The translations under genes were made by a program, and so were the position numbers. This document shows positions 48,045-64,000 of a stretch of DNA of 64,000 nt, piece after piece; the first letter of the stretch is position 1; each line of letters starts with the position of its first letter. The notes beneath the pieces were generated by a model that was not told the origin of the DNA, did no database searches, and saw only the letters and a program-made list of their open reading frames with translations. Where the stretch lies: NCBI GenBank assembly GCA_964036155.1, contig OZ038422.1, positions 22,777,201-22,841,200 on the forward strand, given 5' to 3'. The stretch comes from Diploscapter coronatus. Its lineage: Eukaryota; Nematoda; Chromadorea; Rhabditida; Rhabditidae.

Positions 48045-51000
48045 GACCTGTAATTTTTTATCCGAATAAACACTTTCATACATGAAAAATTTTGGTGGGA
48101 TGACTAATCTAAACCTTGATATCTTTTCTGACTCAAAATGGAAAATCCGAAGTGCTCGAAGCTTCAATTTTGAAAGATTAAGAGATTTAGCGTGTTTTCT
48201 AGATTTGAATAAAAATTTCGAACACCGCTAATGGAAGGATAATTTGAAAACTCTAAGAAAGAGTAAAAATTCATAATGCTAGAAAGTGGAAAAGGACCAA
48301 CTGCCAATCTAGCATACGTGAAAAAAGGAAATTGATTAGATGCAAAGTTGTATAATGCTCACTAGCCCAGTATTTGAGCAGTCCATTCAGTCAGTGGTCA
48401 ATCATAAATGCAAATGTATCGGTCAGACGTCAAAAATGGCAAGACAGGATGAATGGCTTATCTAATCTATTCCTTTCTCATTGTCACTCATGTGGGAAGG
48501 AAACTTGCACCGATCGAGTGCAGGAGCATCCTTACCTATAGTGCAAATATGATCATCAAAAAAGAGAATAATTAGAATGTACCAATTGATATTGATGTAT
48601 AAGAACTACATGGGAAAGAATATTTTGATAACATGAAAGGCACAAGCTTTAGAAAAAAAGACTGGATTTTAGCTCAATCGGTCAGTCACATTTCAGATGT
48701 CAATTTTGGTTCACAGCTTCTAATCTAATAAACAGATAAGTACTGATTATTTTCATCGTCTGGACAAGCTTGCGAATAAATAAAACGCGATCAAGCCCAA
48801 GAATATGATATCTGAATGAAAAAGCAGAAGTGATGACACGAGTGAAAATAAAAGTGATAAAGCCATGGTGACTTGACTAGCCAAGTTTATCTTCCATCTG
48901 TTTTTGCAAGGTTTCCATCCCCCAACCCAGCACCGAAAACGGCCCCTTCGAGACGCCTAATTTATGGACGCTTATTTGATATTAACCAGCAGCAGGAAAA
49001 ACTTGATTTCAGATCAGAAAAGTAAATTTGAAATGGGAAATATGATATGATATTTGCAGCAGAAATGTGAAAACTCGAACGCTCGATGAATAAGTGAAGA
49101 AATATGCGCCTGGAAACAATAACAAGGCAAACAGAGACGATGAAGGAAATAGTACAATTTTCAATTAAAAATGTTCATTCAGTCAAAAAATCAACTTGGC
49201 AGCGAGTTGAAATATTTTTATGGGAAAACTGGCAAGGAGCATAAACAATGTGGTAATTGCTGGGTAATTCAATTCGAGTACGCTGATAAGGAGTATCATG
49301 TTGAAAAGTCCCCATCGTACATCCTGTTTTCAGGATTCCCCATCAAAGTTTGCTTCTTTCTTTATCACTTTATAAAATTCGAATGCAAAATTAGCTTACG
49401 CCGCGAAGCGAATATATTGATATTATCATTATTCACTGTAGCAGCAAAGAGTAAAAAGGAAACCTCTGAAGTCTATTTCTGGAATCAGGATGCACGGTGG
49501 ACATCTTTCAACGCGATATTCGTAATCAGCATACTCGAATTGACTTATCTACCAATCTTGGGCGGAATCTGTGATTAACACACTGTTTGCGTTCCTTATG
49601 AGGTGTCTCTATAAGATAGTGTGAGAAAATACGAAATAATTATTTCAAAATAATTTAAAAAGACTAAGTTTTGACCTAGGAGTTTATCAGAAAATTTTGG
49701 TAGTTAAAATAGCGGTAAGATGACATTATTCCTCTAAAATATGAATATGAATGCACGATTTGATTTCTACAATGTTTTTGTTTTTCATAGAGGGATGCTG
49801 AAACAAATTTAAACAATATTTTCCTGGTTTGGAATTTGCTTTTGTTTGCAAACACAATAATTTAGGGATCAAAACATCTGAATACTCAAATGTAATTAAT
49901 CTGACCTCGCATGTCTTCCGAATGATAAGATATGCAAAGATACAAAAATGGAAAGACAAAGATGCAAAAGCGAAAGTGCACTCCGATCACTGACTAGTTT
50001 CAGGGACTATTCCGAGATAAAGATTTGAAAAAAGATCAGAACCTGGAAAGTCAGCCTGATAATTGTAACAGATTATTAGACAATGGCATATTTCTTCTCG
50101 GAATAAGTTCTACAAAGTTGGTTGAATTAAAATTGCATAAATAAATGCATTACAGGAATTCGTAGGGAAGAGTCTAATTTTCAATCGGGAAGAATTGACA
50201 TGAGCCAAAATTCAAAAGATTCAATGTTTACTACCATGTAATCAGCCGTACAAAAGGCGCATGAGTGAACTAAAATTATTTTATTTGGGAGAAGAATCTC
50301 ATATTTTTAAATTCAATTAACTGCAATTTCAAAACATTGAGTTGAAGTTGCATTTGAAAATTGCAAAATTCTCTGTAGAGTTGAAATAGTCATTTTAGTC
50401 AATGGAGGCTGATGAAGAATTCATTTTCTTCCGACTAAAGAATATACCGGCTAGGGATTTTCTGTGTTTGTGAAATGCACACAAGGGGCCGTGCGGGTGA
50501 CGGCGAATCGGAACGCGCCAAGCAGCCTGGCTGTTGCGATGACGACGGTTCGGATGATTCATTTCGAGGATTTCTTCCAATTTGACAGTAAATTATGGAA
50601 TCTGGGATATTTGCTAATCAAAACAAAATTAGAGGCAAAATGGAGTCAAATTTAGTGGAATGTAAATTTGTATGCATTTAAATAAACCTTAAAGCAATTG
50701 AATTATTCGAAATCGAGACAAAATTAACGTCAACCTAAAATTATTTGCTGAAGCTTTAATGGAAATAATAGAACATTTCGTTCCATTTTCTAAAATAGCT
50801 AAATTTCAGAAGAAAATTTGAGATGTTTTTCCAAATGAACGAACCAAGATTTGATGGGTTCAGCAAAGAATATATCAAGTTTTATGCTTCTTAAATTTAT
50901 AGAAACACTCTAAAGCTCAGAAAAATAAACGATTCAGGGTTTCATTTATGAAAATCCAGAATTTCAAATGAGAACATGTCACAAGGGGAGTGATGCAAAA

Positions 51001-54000
51001 CTGCAGGTAGGGTTACTTCCCGCTTGCTGCTCGATTGACACAAAATGGCTGCTAAAAAGGGCTGCAGGGACTCCGAAGCTGAGGCGCGACTTTCAGCCAA
51101 CTTACTCGGAGAGTTTTTCCCCATTACCTAGCAGACTTGCATTAGAAAGAGTAATATTTGCCCTAATGCTTTCTATTCGACTGGAGCGAAAAGCTGGGGT
51201 ATAAAAATAAAAAAGAAAATAAATAATTTTTCTAGAAGAGTTAGGATAGGTTTTGTTTGTTGAAACAAAGCAAGTCCAAAGGTTCAAAGCACTCGAATTT
51301 CGAGTTGGATGATCGATAGAATTGGATTGCAAATTGCAAAGAGTTCGCGGGATTGTTTGGGATTCCTGTCGGAATTCTAAAATTATATGCATGAGAATGA
51401 GAAAAGAGATCCATTCTTTTTGCTAGAATACAACATTGTGCAAAACACAAAAACGGTGTCTATCGAAAAGTCACTGCAGAAAGCGATAAGTTACAGGAAG
51501 TTTTAGGCTTCGTACGATAAATTTAAAATTTATGAATTAAAAAGGAGTTTTGAATCAATGAGCAGAAAAATTCTCGAGTTACCTCAAAATGAGAAGAGCC
51601 CAAGAGAATATGAGAATAGCATAATAAATTTCGAGATTTATTTACCGAAGCATAAGCAGAAGATTTCACATTGGTGTGCACTTTTGGTGAAGATCTCTCA
51701 ACTTTTATCATGAAATATTATTATTTTGCGTCACAAATTCATAAATACTACAAATTCAATTTGCGAGGACAAATGTCGATGCTGAAAGGCTTCAACTTTT
51801 ATCGTAATCAAGTGATAACAGCGATAATGAAAGTGCCACATTTATTACTCATGATAAGGGGAAAAATCCTTCGCGATAATTTTTTCCCTTCGATGATATT
51901 AGCGAGCAATGCGCGATGTTAAGTGACGTAGAAATCGAGGAACTAAATGACTAAAACTGAAAGAGAAGCTGATAGAAACAGCAGCATAAACGTAAATAAG
52001 CGAATCGAGCGGTCAAACGGACAAAACCAGCAGAATAAGCATAAAGCAGAAAGGCTGTGTAATTGGACACAACAGCATACGCAGAGAAAATCAAATAAAC
52101 TGAAGGAAATTATATGAGATGACGGTGATTCAGAGGAATTATGCTTGAATAAATGAGCAAAATTGTACTAATTTTGAAAAAAAATATAGAAGACATGAAT
52201 TTGGGAAAAAAGTTGCAAGATTCTTATGCTGAATCGGTGGTCTAATTCTGGAAAAATTTGCGAAAAATTATATTCAAGAAACATCGTTGGAAATAAGAAT
52301 GAATTTTTGAATATTTTTTCGTTACAAATAATCAAGAGTTTTTATGCTGAAATGATTTATCAAGTTTCGCTATCTAGGAAATCTATCAAAAAAGAAAACC
52401 TAATTTAGGTTTTATTTTAGAATTTCCTAAAATAAAATTTTCAGATGCAATATGATAAAAATCCTAACTTATCTCGGGTATTTTATATTTTAGAGAAAGG
52501 AGAAAATACTAGATTTCTTCCTGAAATTAATGAAATTGGATGGAAATATTTCGTATAATCATTGCAAAATCAGATTTCCACTTGAGTTATCTGCTTCTAT
52601 CAGTATTTCCGAGTGATAACAAACTAGTAAAAACTATGCTGTAATGTGAAAGAGAGGATAAAGAAAAGTCTTGAAAAACTAGGATAAGCTCCTCGTTCGA
52701 ATGACGTAATTGGATGTGATAAAAATATAACGAATTATTTGTTAGTCTGGGAAATGATAAAACGGATTTCTTTTGTTAATCGATCTCAAATCTTCAGAAA
52801 TTTCATTTTTATATGTAAATCCCCTAAAACGCTATCTATTCATATCTTACCATTTATTCTTTAGAAATTTACAATCCATGCTACACATTTGGGATTTGCT
52901 ATTCATTAAGGATCGCTGAATTTTCGGGAAATTCGAGTTATTTCATTCTTGTTTTTGAGAAGATTTCCCCATCGTGCAAAATATGCTTTGGTGCATTGCA
53001 CAATTTCTGACATGATAACATCTATTTTCAGATTTTTGTAATGGATTACTGGCTATCACTACATTGCCAAATAGCAATGAAGAAAAAGATTTGAAAACTT
53101 GCACTAATGAGCTAAAATGGACGACTAAATTTCCGAAGGAAGAAAGAGCAATGCGCGCTTTTGTCGCAGATATGAGATAATCTGTTGGAAATCCGAATTT
53201 TTACGCTTTCTTTCTTTCTTTCAGTTTTCGAATGTTTCTTGATTATTATGACCCCACTATCATAAGCAACTGATAATACTCTCTCTTTATCAAAGTCTTG
53301 ACCAAAACTTCACGGAAAAGCGAAATTTTTAGGATACGGAAGATTCTCCTTAACAAGACAGATAGATTACCTTTTCTTGATAAACAGCTCTTCGATACAT
53401 TTTCAGGAATACTTTTAGCAGTTACTATTCAAAATACACATTAGATTTAGAGAGAATGGATAAATTCCAAACTTGCAGTTCGCATTATCGGCATTTGAAA
53501 TCTCACAAATTATGGCTCTGAATCGAAACGCGAATGTCGCGTAACCTATCGCCAACCATAACACGTAATTAGTCCGACTAACTCAGTCAAACATTGTTAC
53601 GAGACAATTTTGGTCAATATAAAATTTATTTAGAAAGAAAATTAAAAGTAAATGTTCTAACAAATCAAATAAAAATGTAAGAAAAGACTAACCAATGAAA
53701 ATTCCAATTCGTTTCGTGCAGTGTCGTAAGGTCCATTACATGTTTATGAAGCAGGCAAAACGATCATGCTGTTACTTATTTGAAATCATAAAAAAATAGC
53801 TTATTACTACATAACAAACTAAAGACGTTGTTAGTTCAACATAAAGAAGCATATATTCCACAAAATTAAAACTTCGTGTTTTGAAATAATGAGTTTATTA
53901 TTTCGAATTTGTATCACAGGGACTATGCGCAAATCCTATGGAGTTAAAGTTATCATCATCATCAATGAAAAATATGCTATTTGCAGCATAGATTTGGGGG

Positions 54001-55780
54001 TAATTCATAATTCAATCGAAATAGCTCATTGGTTTAAATTTATCCATACGTACAAATAGAAAGCACAAGCGCCTTGTCGTTCCCCTCGCCATGACGAATT
54101 TTATCAGACAGCTAGGGAATAGTGTGCAAATACCATAATTCCCTGGAAGAGATAGTATTGGAGAGAGAAAAAGGGAAGGGGAACAAAAGGATAAAGTGAC
54201 AAGACATTTGTCGGTTCGATTTAAACCTTACATGAATTCCCCCCATAATGATCATAGCTAATTACACATTACACAAAACAAGAGAAAGATAAAACGGAGT
54301 GATGTTCGTTAAAGTTTTCTTAGGATCCATACAAAACATAATGATGAACTACGAAAAGGAAAATAGAGCTAGGTATACTTTTCATAAAACATGTTGTTAC
54401 TTTCGCAATAAATTTTCCGTGTCGTATGTCTAATTTTTGTCTTCTTTCTGTCAACTTTTCAAATGCTATCTCATCAAGATACTATATCCTTTGAGAAATA
54501 GCGTTGAGGAAATTGAAAGGAAAGCAAAATTGGACCCTTGACACGACAAACTTGCGTTTAAGATCACGCGAATTGGGGATAAAGATTCCGAGTAAAATAA
54601 AATTGACGAAAATTGCGCGGCACACGAAAATCAATCAAATACAGGATTATTGCTTGAAGTAGATCTCTATCAAATCTATCAGACTTCAAGAAACAGTTCT
54701 GCGCAAATTCAACGAATATTGGAATTGAAAGAGAAAGAAAGAGAATACACAGAAATGGAAGGAAATGAACAAAACGTCGGGGATTGTTGTGTTGTTAAAA
54801 TATCGGATATCTTCATCATAAGAACACGAAAAGACAAAACAAATCAAGATAAATCTAATACTCGAAAGATTAAAGAAAAAACGAGTAGAGGGTAGCTGCA
54901 AATGTGAAAATATCTATCAGAAATACACAGAATCAAAATAACTCTTTTCCGGAATGATGATACTGTGTACTTCAGAAATGGTCCGGAAATAAGATTTTTA
55001 CAAGAAAATTTATCCACATAGCTCACGATGGAAAAGTGTATGCAGACAATTCAAAATTCAGTGTGGAGTTTTATTTTTGTTGTAGATTTTCGAATTTTAT
55101 GAACGATGAGGGGACAAATTAGTGTAGATACTTTGGACCAGAAACGGGAAAACACATTCCCCTTAACTTAAACACGAAAATGAGAAGAAAACAACAAATA
55201 CGGTAAAAATCTAATATAAAAATAAGTAAATCGACAAAAATCAGGTTTATAAATATGTTATAGAGGAAATCGTATAGATAGTAGAAGATTTACGCATAGA
55301 ATTCAGAGAAAAGAAAGAATGAAAATATTTGAGAGTTGCAGCGGGATTGAACAGAAAGAGCCCATCATCAGAAGACGGACATAAGGACGCTCAAAATGTG
55401 CTACGAAAAATTAGGGTTAATTTCTAAAATTTTCACAAATTAGCATTTATCTTTCCAATTTTAGAAATCAGCATCAATGTTCATGGCATGTGATTTGTAG
55501 AATTATAGAAGTTGTCGTAAAAACTCGTTCACAAACAACACGCCTGAATCTTTTACACTACAGTATGATGAATGAATAAATAATGTGACAGAAGAGATGT
55601 AAAATGTACTACGCATCTAGCTTATGCGCGTCATTTCCGAAATGGGGGCTGTGTGTTTGGGGAGTTTTGCATTGAGAAGGGAAAATAGAGAAATACGAAA
55701 TAAAGTAGGAAGAATTGAAAATAGTTGCGGGGAAAAGTGGGAACAACAACTCATCCCTGTTTGGGGATGTGGCACGCGGC
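48045..55780. other. Long stretch without a recognised gene
   Basis: This 7.7-kb block lies between the start of the UNC-93-like gene and the end of gsp-2. It contains the second copy of a dispersed repeat (49250-49570) and modestly GC-richer islands at about 50450-50560 and 50980-51190. The islands might be exons of an unrecognised gene or 5' exons of the UNC-93-like gene. Open frames in both have no known domain. The rest is AT-rich. Confidence 0.5.
49250..49570 (+). repeat. Diverged dispersed repeat, copy 2
   Basis: Related in order and orientation to 41080-41350, with CCCATCGTACATCCTGTTTT/CAGGATT and a closing ATCAGCATACTCGAATTGAC/TTA. It overlaps the longest open frame of the region (49171-49578), which is therefore probably not a gene. 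Confidence 0.5.
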
Positions 55781-62401
<6,621 letters not shown>

Positions 62402-64000
62402 TGTCTGCTTGCGTGTCTTGTCTGTCTGTCGTTTCGTTTCTGCTGCCTGTTGAGTTGGAGCCGAGCTTCTCTTCTTCCAAGCAACTCAACTGAAATTGAC
62501 AAAAAATTTTCAAAATAATAATAATCAAAGGGTTATGAGCTTATCATAATTTTGACGAACAGATATGAGAAATCGCGGTCTATCCAATCGGAATAACAAA
62601 TCCAAAGTTAATCAAAGCGAGATGAGAAATGAAAATAGAAACAGCCTGTCTTAGTCTTAATTCACTGCTTCACACACACACACGGTCGTTTTTTCAGCAT
62701 GGGAATTCATGTTTTCAATTGCGATTAGCGGGCAAAAAAGCGTGAAATGCATAAATGAATTTCCCAGAATTTGACGCGCAATGTACCGAGAAAAAACGGC
62801 GATTTGATAAGGACGGAAAAGATAAGTAGAAAAGCGGCGAATTATTAACGAGTCGTAAAATCGAACAGAGCACAAAGAGTTGCCGAGGAAAGACATGCAG
62901 AAGCGAGAGGGAAGTCGTGGTAATAACGCAGAAGTAAATAAGACACGACAAATCATTCATTGGCACCAGGTAGACCAAATTCGGAAAATTTCAACTGGAA
63001 TTTTAGGTAAGAGCCAAAATTGGACGGGCGAGAAAGTATCGATCGATTGAAAAAGCGTAAATTCGAAAATGCCGTTCAACGCAAATCGATATGTAAAATC
63101 AGTGCGAATCGCCCAAATTTTGCGATAATTGCTCGCGAAAATTGGTATAATTTGGCCGACCTTTGGGGCAAAATCATTACGCGAAGCGGGGACGAAATAG
63201 AAGTGGCTGTGGAGAGGGAGAGGAGGAGAGAAGGAGAGGGAATGAGGAAGGGAAGAGGAGCTCTATGGGGCCGTCACAGAAATCTCACCCGAGCTGGGGG
63301 TTCGTAAACGACACCCCAAGTGCAGCACAGATTCGTCGATAAAATGTGGCGTGGTTTAGTGGGAGAGGGGAGGCGTTGTTTGCATTGGCTGGGAGACACG
63401 CAGCACGACCGCAACGCGCCGGAGCGCACTCGCTGCGTCTCAACGAGTCTCGCCGCGCGCGCAGACATACGGTCGCTCAGCTGATGCAGAGGCGCCTGAT
63501 GTGCTGCGTGTGGGACGAGGGAAGGAGGGAAATGGCGAGAGAGCGAGGGAGTTGAGAAGGTCAGAGAAGCAGCGAATGGACGAGGCAGTGAATGTGATCG
63601 ACACGGGAGGGGAGCATTGTCGCCCCAGTGCCATTGTTTGTGAGTTGTGGGAGCTTATGAAATGTACACCCGGTGTGAATCGGGAGTCTAATTTCCACCT
63701 GCTTGGACGCTATCGAGTTTTCCACTTCGGGTTCGGCCTCGTAGTTGTCGATCGCTTTTCTATCATTTTCTTCCGTAGTTTTTCGCCAGTTGATTTCCAG
63801 CGCCACTCTCCACCTTCCCTCTATCACGCGCTAATACAAAGAGTGACTGACACCACACAAACACGCAGACAATCACGCACGTCTAAGGCTATTTATGCCT
63901 CACACTATCTCGCTAATTACACAATTACCCATAATTACCCGACTAATTATGCTAATTATCTTTTGTCATTTTGATTTTTCTGTTGTTTGTCCGCTCTTTC
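62402..64000. promoter_or_regulatory. gsp-2 5' leader and upstream region
   Basis: The leader from about 62489 to 62402 contains AGTTGAGTTGC and its near-complement CAACTCAAC. Further upstream the DNA becomes GC-rich (63270-63640, including CGCCGCGCGCGCAGAC), unusual for this window and compatible with a CpG-rich promoter. A cluster of TAAT cores lies at 63908-63960. No gene was recognised; the open frames at 63501-63974 and on the opposite strand look like by-products of GC content. Confidence 0.45.

Noticed and set aside
49171..49578. 135-aa open frame upstream of the UNC-93-like gene
   Set aside because: It overlaps a dispersed repeat whose other copy has no matching frame, and the protein has no recognisable domain.
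54066..54220. Possible fold-back element (TTGTCGTTCCCC...GGGGAACA...GACAAG)
   Set aside because: The arms pair only in short patches and no target duplication is visible.
63501..63974. 157-aa open frame at the right edge
   Set aside because: It lies in the GC-rich upstream region, the opposite strand is also open, and its second half is low complexity.

Overview
The window is nematode nuclear DNA. It is AT-rich, with many short exons, compact introns ending in TTTCAG, and orthologues of Caenorhabditis genes on both strands. No rRNA, tRNA, CRISPR array or bacterial-style operon was seen. Several genes carry a splice-acceptor signal just before the start codon, which fits spliced-leader trans-splicing. 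A cluster of motifs resembling the worm 21U-RNA promoter would fit Rhabditina or the Plectus lineage better than clades III/IV; this placement is an inference.

Layout. 1-2979 (-): N-terminal part of a HECW-type HECT ubiquitin ligase (hecw-1 like), running off the left edge. 2980-8643: about 5.6 kb without a recognised gene, holding several fold-back elements and an LTR-like stretch. 8644-18390 (+): a 20-exon gene for an IRE1/RNase L-type kinase plus KEN endoribonuclease, in which the ER-luminal sensor and membrane segment are replaced by unrecognised beta-rich N-terminal segments. 20027-39678 (-): three genes head to tail, npp-10 (Nup98-Nup96), gos-28 (Golgi SNARE) and rpe-1 (ribulose-phosphate 3-epimerase), arranged like an operon. 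40325-44405 (+): sqv-3 (xylosylprotein beta-1,4-galactosyltransferase), divergent from npp-10, with an antisense sperm-protein gene (ssp type) nested in an intron. 45442-48044 (-): an UNC-93-like membrane protein. 48045-55780: about 7.7 kb without a recognised gene. 55781-62401 (-): gsp-2 (protein phosphatase 1 catalytic subunit) with two alternative last exons.

Points of most interest: (1) the IRE1-like enzyme with a new N-terminus, whose kinase beta-3 strand is encoded by two adjacent look-alike exons; (2) about 20 copies of the octamer ATGTTTCA, on either strand, concentrated at 21.4-38 kb in rpe-1, gos-28 and npp-10 introns, many with a YRNT 38-40 nt downstream, the layout of nematode piRNA (21U-RNA) genes; (3) alternative PP1 tails, one lacking the CDK-site motif TPPR; (4) a set of small fold-back elements with shared pyrimidine-rich cores but unrelated arms, two of them with perfect 9-bp target duplications.

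All exon joins were worked out by hand from reading frame and splice signals. Where exon phases were checked they agree throughout. No database search or RNA data was available.
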